A stretch of 32,269 nt of DNA from VYFG01 sp022827325 (GTDB lineage Bacteria; Pseudomonadota; Gammaproteobacteria; Arenicellales; Poriferihabitantaceae): positions 1 through 32,269 of the forward strand of contig JAJDTE010000158.1 of assembly GCA_022827325.1 (NCBI GenBank), in the 5' to 3' direction. Below the pieces are notes generated by a model, which was not told the origin of the DNA, ran no database searches, and saw only the letters and a list, made by a program, of their open reading frames with translations. Shown one piece after another: positions 1 to 7,375 of the stretch. The translations under genes and the position numbers were made by a program. Numbering within the stretch: the first letter of the stretch is position 1; every line of letters starts with the position of its first letter.

Positions 1-312
1 CGGGCCGTGTGGCCCAATCCCGTCAACGGGGCGGAGGCCCTCTACATTGCCTCCCACGCCTTCGGTGTAGTCGGCATGGGCGAGAGGGAAGGCCGGGAAC
101 TGATCGAGGAACTGATTGCGTTCACGACGCGGCCGGCCCGCGTTTACAGCCACCGGTGGTCTCCCGGTGACGTGATCATCTGGGACGAGCGTGCGACCAT
201 GCATCGCGGCCGTCCCTGGCCCTATGGGGAGGAACGCACGCTGGCTAGCATCTGCATCACGGCCGGCGAGGCGGACGGGCTCGGGTGGGTCCGGCCCGCC
301 CCGGCCGGGTGA
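1..312 (+). CDS. TauD/TfdA-family 2-oxoglutarate-dependent dioxygenase, C-terminal part
   Basis: Only the last ~103 codons are present; the gene starts upstream of the window. The fragment shows the typical end of the TauD/TfdA family: a GDVIIWDERATMHRGRPW stretch, which carries the distal iron-binding histidine (the proximal HxD is outside the window), followed by an arginine in GEERTL that in this family binds the 2-oxoglutarate carboxylate. Members are Fe(II)/2-oxoglutarate hydroxylases acting on taurine, alkyl sulfates, phenoxyacetates and similar acids; the substrate cannot be read from this piece. The preceding ALYIASHAF..VVGM segment also matches the TfdA/TauD pattern. It precedes the aldehyde oxidoreductase operon by about 255 bp, with a promoter candidate between, so it is probably a separate transcription unit. 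Confidence 0.85.
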   Translation, partial: RAVWPNPVNGAEALYIASHAFGVVGMGEREGRELIEELIAFTTRPARVYSHRWSPGDVIIWDERATMHRGRPWPYGEERTLASICITAGEADGLGWVRPAPAG

Positions 313-450
313 ATCCCTCCGGCCGGCGCCCTTGCGGGAGACAGGCCGTGGGTGGGGGAGCAGGGTGCCGCCGGCGCCATTCCCACCTGAGGATGGCCGG
401 TCAGGGTATGCGCCCGGGCGCCGGTTGCACCAAAGTCCCGGAGAAATGGC

Positions 451-479
451 TTGAGCACCCTACCCGGAAGTGATATGTT
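451..479 (+). promoter_or_regulatory. Candidate sigma70 promoter of the aldehyde oxidoreductase operon
   Basis: TTGAGC (451-456) and TATGTT (474-479) are separated by 17 bp, each matching four of six consensus bases. The predicted start would leave a leader of roughly 80 nt before the first operon gene, whose GGAG ribosome site lies at 558-561. Confidence 0.4.
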
Positions 480-567
480 TTATCCCCGAAGACTGGATTT
501 CCAGGTTGCCGCGAAGTAGTCGGGGCGGCCTGTCGTCTAACCCTATAACGCCATACAGGAGAACATA

Positions 568-1047
568 ATGCAACGATCCCTTTCCATCGACCCGGAAAAG
601 TGTACCGGCTGTCTGCAGTGTGAAATGGCCTGCTCCTTCGAGAACGAGGGCGTGTTCAACCCGGCCAAGTCCCGCATCAAGGTCTTCACCTTTCACGAGG
701 AGGGCCGATTTGTTCCCTACACCTGTACCCAGTGTGACGAGGCCTGGTGTATGCAGGCCTGCCCGGTGGACGCCATCAAGATGAATTTCCAGACCGGCGC
801 CATGGAGGTCAGCGAGCAGGTGTGCGTGGGCTGCAAGGTTTGCACCATTGCCTGTCCGTTCGGTACGGTGAATTACAACAGAGACACCGGCAAGGTCATC
901 AAATGCGATCTGTGCGGAGGTGATCCGGCCTGCGCCACGGCCTGTCCCACGCAGGCGATCACCTACGTGGATTCCGATGCCACCGGGCTCGAGAAAATGC
1001 GCGCCTGGGCCGGCAAGACCGACAACGCGCAGCACGCCGCAAGCTAA
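568..1047 (+). CDS. aorA: Polyferredoxin, electron-transfer subunit of aldehyde oxidoreductase (AorA-like)
   Basis: A 159-residue protein with sixteen cysteines in four ferredoxin-type groups, starting with C12-x2-C15-x2-C18-x3-C22, then CTQC..WC..AC, CVGCKVC..AC and CDLC...AC..AC. This is the pattern of a DmsB-like protein binding four [4Fe-4S] clusters. Immediately downstream (17 bp, with a strong AGGAGG site) is the tungsten-enzyme catalytic subunit. The order Fe-S protein, AOR, FAD protein matches the AorABC complex known from Aromatoleum aromaticum, where AorA carries electrons between AorB and the FAD subunit. No signal peptide is visible, so it should be cytoplasmic. The role is inferred from family and operon; a general ferredoxin is the alternative. 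Confidence 0.88.
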   Translation: MQRSLSIDPEKCTGCLQCEMACSFENEGVFNPAKSRIKVFTFHEEGRFVPYTCTQCDEAWCMQACPVDAIKMNFQTGAMEVSEQVCVGCKVCTIACPFGTVNYNRDTGKVIKCDLCGGDPACATACPTQAITYVDSDATGLEKMRAWAGKTDNAQHAAS

Positions 1048-1064
1048 GGCAGGAGGTTAGTCAC

Positions 1065-2921
1065 ATGGCATGGGCAAAAAAGGTTCTGCGCGTCAACCTC
1101 AATGACGGCAACATCAGCAGCGAGCCCCTCAACATGGAGTGGGCGGCGCAGTATATCGGGCAACGCGGCCTGGCGACCCGTTACCTCGTGGAAGAGACCG
1201 ATCCGACGTGCGATCCCCTGGGTCCGGACAACAAGCTGATCATGGCGACCGGCCCGCTCACCGGTACGGCGGCCTCCACGGCGGGGCGTTATTCCGTGAT
1301 CACCAAGAGCCCGCTCACGGGCGCGGTGGCCTGTTCCAATTCCGGCGGATTTTTCGGTGCCGAACTGAAATCCGCGGGCTGGGACATGATCATCTTCGAA
1401 GGAAAGTCACCGAACCCGGTGTGGCTCAACATCGTTGACGACAAGGCGGAGTTGTGCTCCGCCGAGGGTATCTGGGGCCAGTCCGTCTGGGAGGCCGACA
1501 AGGCCATCCACAGGATCACCGGGGATCCCCAGACCCGTATCGCGGCCGTTGGCCGTTCCGCCGAGGCGGGTTGCCTGTATTCCGCGGTGATCAATGATCT
1601 CCACCGTGCGGCGGGCCGTTCCGGTGTGGGCACCGTGATGGCGTCCAAGAATGTCAAGGCCGTGGCGGTTCGAGGCACCCGCGGGGTAGGCAACATCAAG
1701 GATCCCAAGCGCTTCATGCAAAGCGTGGCGGAGCAGAAGGTGGTGCTGGCGGAAAACGCGGTTACCGGGCAGGGTCTGCCGGCGCTGGGAACGCAGGTTC
1801 TGATGAACGTCATCAACGAAATCGGTGCGCTGCCCACCAACAACATGCAAAAGACGCAGTTCGAGGGCGCGCACAGTATCTCCGGGGAGGCCATGCTGGA
1901 GCCCCGCAAGAGCGACGGCAAGCCGAACCTGACAACCAACGCGGCCTGCTTCGGCTGCACCATCGCCTGCGGGCGGATCTCCACCATCGACCCGTCCCAT
2001 TACTCCATCCAGGACAAGCCCCAGTACCAGCACAATTCCGGGGGCCTGGAATACGAGGCGGCCTGGGCCATGGGAGCGGATACCGGGGTGGATGACCTCG
2101 ATGCCGTCACCTTTGCGAATTTCGTTTGCAACGAGGATGGCATGGACCCGATTTCCTTCGGCGCCACCGTGGCGGCGGCCATGGAACTGTTCGAGGCGGG
2201 TGCCATCACAACCGAGGAAACCGGGGGTATGGAACTCCGGTTCGGTTCCGCCGAGGCGCTGACCTGGTGTGCGGAAAAGGCCGGCACGGGAGATGGCTTC
2301 GGCAAGGACCTCGGCCTCGGCTCCAAGAAGCTGTGCGAGAAATACGGCCACCCGGAATTCTCCATGACCGTGAAGGGCCAGGAGTTCCCGGCATACGATC
2401 CCCGCGGCATACAGGGCATGGGACTCACCTATGCCACGTCGAACCGCGGCGCCTGCCACCTGCGCAGCTACACCGTTGCATCGGAGGTGCTGGGGATTCC
2501 GGAGAAGACCGACCCGGCGGTCACGGATGGCAAGGCCGGACTGGTCAAGGCTTTCCAGGACGCCACGGCGGCCGTGGATTCCATGGGTCTTTGCGTGTTC
2601 ACCACATTTGCCTGGTCCCTGGACAACATGGCGCCCCAGATGGATGCCGCCTGCGAGGGAGACTGGACCGTGGAACGGCTGCTGGAGGCCGGTGAACGGA
2701 TCTGGAACCTGGAGCGCGACTACAACATGAAGGCAGGTCTCACCGGGTCGGACGACAACCTCCCGGAGCGCCTCCTCAAGGAAGCCTCCAAGGCCGCGCC
2801 CACCGAGGGACAGGTCTGCAACCTGCACGAGATGCTGCCCGAGTATTACCAGCTTCGCGGCTGGACCGATGAAGGCCAGCTCACCGACGAAGTCCGGCAG
2901 AAATTCTCACTTCCCGGATGA
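1065..2921 (+). CDS. aorB: Tungsten-containing aldehyde:ferredoxin oxidoreductase, catalytic subunit (AorB-like)
   Basis: A 618-residue member of the AOR family, which oxidises aldehydes to carboxylic acids (and can run in reverse) using a tungsten bis-pyranopterin and one [4Fe-4S] cluster. Visible landmarks: the N-terminal YIGQRGLATRYL region and ATGPLTGT...AGRYSV...SPLTG, which are typical of the pterin-binding N-terminal domain; the cluster cysteines C295-x2-C298-x3-C302, with the distal cysteine at C510 (GLCVF). Length is normal for the family (about 600-620). The gene starts after AGGAGG and its end overlaps the next gene by ATGA, indicating translational coupling. The metal is inferred from the family; it cannot be read directly. 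The aldehyde substrate is unknown. Confidence 0.93.
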   Translation: MAWAKKVLRVNLNDGNISSEPLNMEWAAQYIGQRGLATRYLVEETDPTCDPLGPDNKLIMATGPLTGTAASTAGRYSVITKSPLTGAVACSNSGGFFGAELKSAGWDMIIFEGKSPNPVWLNIVDDKAELCSAEGIWGQSVWEADKAIHRITGDPQTRIAAVGRSAEAGCLYSAVINDLHRAAGRSGVGTVMASKNVKAVAVRGTRGVGNIKDPKRFMQSVAEQKVVLAENAVTGQGLPALGTQVLMNVINEIGALPTNNMQKTQFEGAHSISGEAMLEPRKSDGKPNLTTNAACFGCTIACGRISTIDPSHYSIQDKPQYQHNSGGLEYEAAWAMGADTGVDDLDAVTFANFVCNEDGMDPISFGATVAAAMELFEAGAITTEETGGMELRFGSAEALTWCAEKAGTGDGFGKDLGLGSKKLCEKYGHPEFSMTVKGQEFPAYDPRGIQGMGLTYATSNRGACHLRSYTVASEVLGIPEKTDPAVTDGKAGLVKAFQDATAAVDSMGLCVFTTFAWSLDNMAPQMDAACEGDWTVERLLEAGERIWNLERDYNMKAGLTGSDDNLPERLLKEASKAAPTEGQVCNLHEMLPEYYQLRGWTDEGQLTDEVRQKFSLPG

Positions 2922-4165
2922 AGTACCTGGTGATAGGCGCAGGGCCCGCCGGCGTCGTGGCGGCGGAAACCCTGCGCAAACTGGACCGGACTTCGGAAAT
3001 CACCATACTGGGTGACGAGCCGGAGCCGCCGTACTCCCGCATGGCGATTCCCTACCTGCTCATCGATCACATCGATGAGCAGGGAACCTACCTCAGGAAG
3101 GACGACGGCTATTTCGCCTCGCGCAACATCAATGTCGTGATCGGTCGTGCGGCTTCCCTGGACGCCGGTGCGAAAACCGTGAAGACGGACGGCGGCGACG
3201 TGCTGCCCTACGACAAGGTCCTGGTGGCGACCGGGGCAAGACCGATCAAGCCGCCCGTCGAGGGGATCGGCCACGAGAAGGTAACCGCCTGCTGGACCCT
3301 GGAGGATGCGCGGCGCATATCCACCGGCATCCGCAAGGGTGCGCCGGTGGTGCTGATCGGCGCGGGCTTCATCGGCTGCATCATACTCGAGGCACTGGTA
3401 TCCGCCGGTGCGGATCTCACCGTCATCGAAATGGGGAACCGGATGGTGCCCCGGATGCTGGATGAGAAATGCGGATCGATGCTGGAGAAATGGTGCCGGG
3501 ACAAGGGCGTTGCGGTCCTGACCAGCACGACGGTGAGCGGGATTGAATCCAGCGGCGAGCATGTGACGGTGAAAACCGGCGACGGCAAGTCCATCGATGC
3601 GGAACTGGTGATCTCGGCGGCCGGGGTCAAGCCCAACGCGGACTTTCTCGAAAGCAGCGGGGTCAGGCTGGTGGATGGCGGTGTCGAGGTGGACAATTAC
3701 CTGCAATCCTCCGAACCGGACATCTTTGCGGCCGGCGACGTGGCCTGCAGCAAGGATTTTTCCACGGGTGATTTCGGCATCCAGGCCATCCAGCCCACGG
3801 CGGTGGATCATGCCCGGATCGCGGCCCACAACATGGTGAATCACTGCTCGGTGGAGCACCGGGGCAGCATCAACATGAACGTGCTCGATACCATGGGACT
3901 CGTCTCGGCGTCCTACGGACTGTGGCAGGGCGTGGAGGGAGGGGAATCCGCCGAACTGCTGGACGAGGACAACTACCGTTATATCCGCCTGCAGTTCGAC
4001 GGAGACCAGCTGGTGGGAGCCAATACCCTTGGAATGACCCAGCACATCGGCGTGTTGCGCGGATTGATCCAGGGCCGCTTTCACCTGGGGGAATGGAAGG
4101 ATCGCCTCTTGCAGAACCCCCTGCAGGTCATGGAAGCCTATCTCGCGGTAACCCAGGGCGCCTGA
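2918..4165 (+). CDS. aorC: FAD/NAD(P)-dependent oxidoreductase subunit of aldehyde oxidoreductase (AorC-like)
   Basis: A 415-residue two-dinucleotide-binding-domain flavoprotein. It has an N-terminal FAD motif (VIGAGPAGVVAAE, residues 4 onward), an ATGARP segment, a second GxGxxG for NAD(P)H near residue 145 (VLIGAGFIG) and the late FAD motif DIFAAGDVA. Such proteins are related to NADH-dependent nitrite reductase and rubredoxin reductases. Its start overlaps the aorB stop (ATGA), so it is coupled to the catalytic subunit. In the A. aromaticum enzyme the homologous FAD subunit lets the complex use NAD+ as acceptor, and the same role is inferred here. No redox-active CxxxxC disulfide of the glutathione reductase type is seen. 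Confidence 0.85.
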   Translation: MKYLVIGAGPAGVVAAETLRKLDRTSEITILGDEPEPPYSRMAIPYLLIDHIDEQGTYLRKDDGYFASRNINVVIGRAASLDAGAKTVKTDGGDVLPYDKVLVATGARPIKPPVEGIGHEKVTACWTLEDARRISTGIRKGAPVVLIGAGFIGCIILEALVSAGADLTVIEMGNRMVPRMLDEKCGSMLEKWCRDKGVAVLTSTTVSGIESSGEHVTVKTGDGKSIDAELVISAAGVKPNADFLESSGVRLVDGGVEVDNYLQSSEPDIFAAGDVACSKDFSTGDFGIQAIQPTAVDHARIAAHNMVNHCSVEHRGSINMNVLDTMGLVSASYGLWQGVEGGESAELLDEDNYRYIRLQFDGDQLVGANTLGMTQHIGVLRGLIQGRFHLGEWKDRLLQNPLQVMEAYLAVTQGA

Positions 4166-4217
4166 CGGTCGCCCCGGGTTGTCGATCCACCGGGGCTTTC
4201 CGGCTGCCGGCACGTTC

Positions 4218-4466
4218 ATGAAGGTCGAACTCAAACTCTTCGCAACCCTGATGCCCTACCTGCCGCCGGGGGCAAAGAAGAACGCGGTGACGGTTGAAGT
4301 GGAGCCCGGCTGCACCATGAACCAGTTGATCAGCCGGTACAGGGTTCCCAGGGAGGAGGTGCACCTGGTGCTTCTGAACGGCCATTTCGTCAATGAAAAT
4401 GGCAGGGGTGCCCCGTTGAGGGAAGGCGATACGCTGGCAATCTGGCCGCCGGTCGCGGGAGGATGA
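4218..4466 (+). CDS. MoaD/ThiS-like sulfur-carrier protein 1 of the AOR operon
   Basis: An 82-residue beta-grasp protein ending in Gly-Gly (PPVAGG), the mark of sulfur carriers that are adenylated and thiocarboxylated at the C terminus. MoaD supplies the dithiolene sulfurs of molybdopterin. The ATG at 4218 is preferred over an upstream in-frame codon at 4179 because it gives MKVELKLFATL, the usual MoaD opening, and the same length (82) as its paralogue at 4774. It lies 52 bp after aorC and its stop overlaps the next start (ATGA). It is likely dedicated to the tungsten-pterin cofactor of AorB, as with AorD-type proteins; general MoaD is the alternative. Confidence 0.85.
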   Translation: MKVELKLFATLMPYLPPGAKKNAVTVEVEPGCTMNQLISRYRVPREEVHLVLLNGHFVNENGRGAPLREGDTLAIWPPVAGG

Positions 4467-4774
4467 CCGGCACCGGCCCCGGGCCGGATTTCTCCTGGCA
4501 GGCGCAGATGGGATACACCCGTGATGAACTGATCCGCGGGCTGCCCAGGGCGGTTGCGCCCTACCGTGTCCTGGACTCATCGGCGAACCCGGTTGAAATC
4601 GTTCTGGATAGCCGCATAGTGAGGTTTTATACTGGCCAGGAAGGATTCCGGGCGATAGCGTCCATGCGTATTCCCGTCATACCGGTCAAGCTGGAGTTCT
4701 TTGGATTCAGCAATGATCAGTATGACGCCTTTCTGCACCGGTTCCGAACCTATATGCAAAAGGGTGGTGGCTGA
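4463..4774 (+). CDS. Unrecognised 103-residue protein between two MoaD-like proteins
   Basis: I do not recognise this family. It is a small soluble protein without a signal peptide, membrane segment or cysteines. It begins with a short Gly/Pro-rich tail (MTGTGPGPDF), followed by MGYTRDELIRGLPRA and a mixed alpha/beta remainder with IPVIPVKLEFFGFS. Reality is well supported: it overlaps the upstream MoaD gene by ATGA and the downstream MoaD gene by TGATG, leaving no other reading of the interval. The context points to tungsten/molybdenum pterin maturation or to insertion of the cofactor into AorB. That is inference from position only. Confidence 0.75.
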   Translation: MTGTGPGPDFSWQAQMGYTRDELIRGLPRAVAPYRVLDSSANPVEIVLDSRIVRFYTGQEGFRAIASMRIPVIPVKLEFFGFSNDQYDAFLHRFRTYMQKGGG

Positions 4775-5022
4775 TGGCGATCACGCTGAAACTTTTCTCC
4801 AGCCTGATGGAGTATCTTCCTTCCGGCAGCGAAGGCAATACGGTTATAGTACGTGTTCAGGGTTCCCTGTCCTGCAACCAGTTGGTCGACCGGTACGGGA
4901 TACCGCGTGACGTGGTACAGGTTACCATGGTGAACGGTCAGTACCTGTCGCCGGAGCTTCGGGATCAGCCGTTGTCCGACGGGGACACGGTATCAGTGTG
5001 GCCTTCCATCCAGGGTGGATGA
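4774..5022 (+). CDS. MoaD/ThiS-like sulfur-carrier protein 2 of the AOR operon
   Basis: An 82-residue beta-grasp protein ending in Gly-Gly (PSIQGG), clearly paralogous to the product at 4218: both share LKLF..LM.YLP near the start, a CxxNQL or CTMNQL-type segment, RYxxPR, NGxxx, and GDT..VWP before the terminal GG. Translation is coupled to the preceding 103-residue gene through TGATG. Two sulfur carriers of equal length in one operon suggest either divided roles (for example pterin sulfur versus another thiocarboxylate use) or a recent duplication. It lies 50 bp before moaA. Confidence 0.85.
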   Translation: MAITLKLFSSLMEYLPSGSEGNTVIVRVQGSLSCNQLVDRYGIPRDVVQVTMVNGQYLSPELRDQPLSDGDTVSVWPSIQGG

Positions 5023-5052
5023 GCCATCAGTGCGACTGACCGAAAAGCGGGC

Positions 5053-5076
5053 ATGAACAGAATCATCAACAGATGA
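5053..5076 (+). other. Possible 7-codon leader reading frame overlapping the moaA start
   Basis: ATG at 5053 opens a frame reading MNRIINR and stopping at TGA 5074-5076, which overlaps the moaA ATG (5073) as ATGA. This could couple ribosome delivery to moaA. No clear Shine-Dalgarno site precedes it, so it may be chance. Confidence 0.2.
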
Positions 5077-6116
5077 ACAGCGCGTCACATTCAATTTCCG
5101 ATCAACTCGGACGCCCGGTCCGGGATTTGCGGATTTCCGTGACCGACCGGTGCAATTTCCGTTGCGGTTACTGCATGCCAAGAGATGTTTTCGGCAAGGG
5201 CTACCAGTTCCTGAAGCAAAGCCAACTGCTCACGTTCGAGGAGGTTACCCGCCTTGTACGCCTGTTCGCCCGGTTCGGCGTACGCAAGATCCGATTGACT
5301 GGGGGAGAACCCCTGCTTCGGCGCGAGATCGAGGCGCTGGTGGGGATGCTGTCCGAACTGGAGGGCATCGAAGATATCGCCATGACCACCAATGCCTCGT
5401 TGCTGACCATGGAGCGGACCCGGGCGCTGAAAGAGGCGGGACTGGACCGGATCAATATCAGCCTGGATGCGCTGGATCCCGATGTGTATGCACGGATCAA
5501 CGAGGTCAACACGCCACTGGAGGATGTGCTGGACGGAATCGGGAACGCGCTGTCCGCCGGCTTCCACGCAGTCAAGATCAACATGGTGGTGCAAAAGGGG
5601 ATCAACGAGGAAGAGATTCTTCCGCTGGTGGAAAGATTCCGCCATAGCGGTGCCATTCTCCGGTTCATCGAGTTCATGGATGTGGGCAACCATAATCAGT
5701 GGAAGCTGGACCGTGTCTACACTGCCCGGGAAATCGTGGCGCTGATCAACGGTGACTACCCGCTGGAACCCGTGGATCCCAACTACCAGGGTGAAGTGGC
5801 CAAGCGCTGGCGCTTCCAGGATGGCGGCGGTGAAATCGGGGTGATTTCTTCCATCAGCCAGCCATTTTGCCGCGGTTGTTCCAGAGCCCGTCTTTCCGCG
5901 GTCGGCGAGCTGTTCACCTGCCTGTTCGCCACCTCCGGTTTCGATCTGAGAAGCCTTCTTCGCACCGGCCAGGACGACGAGACGATTGCCGGGCGGATAG
6001 CGGAAATTTGGCGCAACCGTGCAGACCGCTACTCCGAGGAAAGGCTGGCTCCCGGCAATTCCGTCTCCCCGGACTCACGGTCATCCAAGGTGGAGATGTC
6101 ATATATCGGCGGATAG
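5073..6116 (+). CDS. moaA: GTP 3',8-cyclase MoaA (radical SAM), first step of molybdopterin synthesis
   Basis: A 347-residue radical SAM protein. It has the DLRISVTDRCNFRCGYCMP signature with cluster cysteines C27, C31 and C34, a KIRLTGGEPLL motif, the ISLDALDP segment, and the C-terminal second-cluster motif C-x2-C-x13-C (CRGC...FTC). The protein ends in Gly-Gly (SYIGG), as in genuine MoaA, where the tail enters the active site. MoaA converts GTP to 3',8-cyclodihydro-GTP for pyranopterin cofactor synthesis. Sitting at the end of the AOR operon it probably boosts cofactor supply for the tungsten enzyme. The other mo genes (moaC, moaE, moeA, mog) are not in the window. A bidirectional terminator follows. 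Confidence 0.92.
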   Translation: MNSASHSISDQLGRPVRDLRISVTDRCNFRCGYCMPRDVFGKGYQFLKQSQLLTFEEVTRLVRLFARFGVRKIRLTGGEPLLRREIEALVGMLSELEGIEDIAMTTNASLLTMERTRALKEAGLDRINISLDALDPDVYARINEVNTPLEDVLDGIGNALSAGFHAVKINMVVQKGINEEEILPLVERFRHSGAILRFIEFMDVGNHNQWKLDRVYTAREIVALINGDYPLEPVDPNYQGEVAKRWRFQDGGGEIGVISSISQPFCRGCSRARLSAVGELFTCLFATSGFDLRSLLRTGQDDETIAGRIAEIWRNRADRYSEERLAPGNSVSPDSRSSKVEMSYIGG

Positions 6117-6194
6117 TCGGCAGCACGGTCGCCACTCGGCACCCTGATATCACGAATTGGTCGCGACGCTGTTGCCGGCACGTGGCCGGAACTG

Positions 6195-6223
6195 AAAAAA
6201 GCCCCGGTAGTCGGGGCTTTTTT
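6195..6223. terminator. Bidirectional intrinsic terminator between moaA and the histone H1-like gene
   Basis: Stem GCCCCG (6201-6206) pairs with CGGGGC (6212-6217) around a GTAGT loop, with six A on the left and six T on the right. It therefore reads as a terminator from both strands and lies about 80 bp after moaA and about 75 bp past the stop of the convergent gene. Confidence 0.92.
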
Positions 6224-6298
6224 CGCCGAACAACCGCAAGGCGGTTTCAGCCGAGTTTGAATGGAAGGGGTATTTTGCGCCCCGCCATTTTGCTCAGG

Positions 6299-6913
6299 TT
6301 ATTTTTTTTTTGATACCTTTCTCCGGGCTTTCTTTCTGCTGGCTGACTTCTTGCGGGCTGTTTTCTTGCCGGCGGCTTTCTTTCTGGCAACCTTCTTGGT
6401 GGCTTTTTTCTTTCCGGCTGCTTTCTTTGCCGCCTTTTTCTTGCCAGCAGCTTTCTTGGCGACCTTTTTCTTGCCGGCGGTTTTCTTTCTGGCAGCCTTC
6501 TTGGTGGCTTTTTTCTTTCTGGCTGCTTTCTTTGTCGCCTTTTTCTTGCCAGCGGCTTTCTTGGCGACCTTTTTCTTGCCGGCTGCTTTCTTGACGACCT
6601 TCTTTTTGCGGGTGGTTTTCTTTCTGGTAGCTTTCTTTGCGGCCTTCTTCTTGCCGGCTGCTTTCTTTGCGGCTTTCTTCTTACCGGCAGTTTTCTTTCT
6701 TGACACTTTCTTTGCGGCCTTTTTCTTGCCGGTGGCTTTCCTGGCTACTTTCTTCTTGCTGACTTTTTTCTTGGCCACCTTCTTGCGGGCAACCTTGGAA
6801 ACGCCTTTCTTCTTGCTGACTTTCCTTTTCGTCACTTTCTTTCGAGCGGGCTTGGAAGCCGCCTTCTTGGAGACGGCTTTCTTTCTCGTGGACGTCGCCT
6901 TCTTTTTTGCCAT
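6299..6913 (-). CDS. Lysine/alanine-rich histone H1-like DNA-binding protein
   Basis: A 204-residue, extremely basic protein made almost entirely of Lys, Ala, Arg and Gly in repeats such as KKAAGKKKAAKKA and ARKKTAGK, with a short Ser/Thr-containing start (MAKKKATSTRKKAVS). Such low-complexity proteins resemble eukaryotic histone H1 tails and bacterial relatives (Bordetella BpH1, Pseudomonas AlgP C-terminal region) that bind DNA and help compact the nucleoid. No folded domain is visible. A GAGAGG site precedes the ATG. The coding sequence contains a near-perfect 105-bp tandem duplication (6366-6575). An antisense frame on the + strand is long only because the Lys/Ala repeats read as Phe/Leu-rich sequence; it is not a gene. 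Confidence 0.88.
   Translation of the reverse strand: MAKKKATSTRKKAVSKKAASKPARKKVTKRKVSKKKGVSKVARKKVAKKKVSKKKVARKATGKKKAAKKVSRKKTAGKKKAAKKAAGKKKAAKKATRKKTTRKKKVVKKAAGKKKVAKKAAGKKKATKKAARKKKATKKAARKKTAGKKKVAKKAAGKKKAAKKAAGKKKATKKVARKKAAGKKTARKKSASRKKARRKVSKKK
6366..6575 (-). repeat. Two tandem copies of a 105-bp unit inside the histone H1-like gene
   Basis: Copy one (6366-6470) and copy two (6471-6575) begin with TTGCCGGCGG and differ at about five positions. Shorter variants of the ~30-45 bp sub-units continue on both sides. The unit is a multiple of three (35 codons), so copy number can change without a frameshift. Confidence 0.85.
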
Positions 6914-7063
6914 AGGTGTTTACCTCTCGGTCGTCAGGGGAATTCTGTTCAGCATCGGTTGTCCGGTTCTGAAGATGTCGGGCGTGTCCTGCGGCAGACA
7001 GAATCCGATGTGCCAAAAGAAAACACCTGCTTTTCTTCGCGCAGCCAACCCATACAAGCAGTG

Positions 7064-7092
7064 ACCGTAGATTATCTCTGTATTAATGTCAA
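7064..7092 (-). promoter_or_regulatory. Candidate promoter of the histone H1-like gene
   Basis: On the minus strand a perfect TTGACA -35 (7087-7092) is followed after 17 bp by TACGGT (7064-7069), a weak -10. It lies about 150 bp before the start codon. Confidence 0.4.
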
Positions 7093-7360
7093 CATGGTTG
7101 AATTTTATCATTCACGAAAGATAAAAATTAGGGCGGCTGAAAATGCAACGGCAGTTGAGTAATGGAATAGGTTGCGATCCATTAATTCATTGCGCGTACC
7201 TGCTTGCTTGTTTCTTCTCCAGCGGGTTCCGGCAGGATTCGTTGGGGTCTTTCTGCGGTATGGCCGCAGTCATCGTAACGGCAATTCGGGAACGAATGAC
7301 GGGTACAATTTCCGTCATCCATCCCTAACCGTCTGCTAACGGGGTTCCGGCATGAGTGTT

Positions 7361-7375
7361 ACTGCCACTGGCAGT
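7361..7375. promoter_or_regulatory. 15-bp perfect palindrome upstream of fabA, operator-like
   Basis: ACTGCCA-C-TGGCAGT is a perfect dyad with a single central base, a form expected of a dimeric repressor site rather than an RNA hairpin. It lies about 165 bp before the fabA start. It does not match the FabR or DesT consensus as I know them; the regulator is unknown. Confidence 0.35.

Noticed and set aside
1407..2828. 473-codon open frame antisense to aorB
   Set aside because: It is a GC-driven shadow of the well-identified AOR gene, with no recognisable domain or ribosome site.
2846..4234. 462-codon open frame antisense to aorC
   Set aside because: The sense frame has clear FAD/NAD motifs; the antisense product has none.
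6261..7064. Phe/Leu-rich 'membrane protein' frame on the + strand
   Set aside because: It is the reverse reading of the Lys/Ala repeats of the histone H1-like gene and runs into a promoter region.
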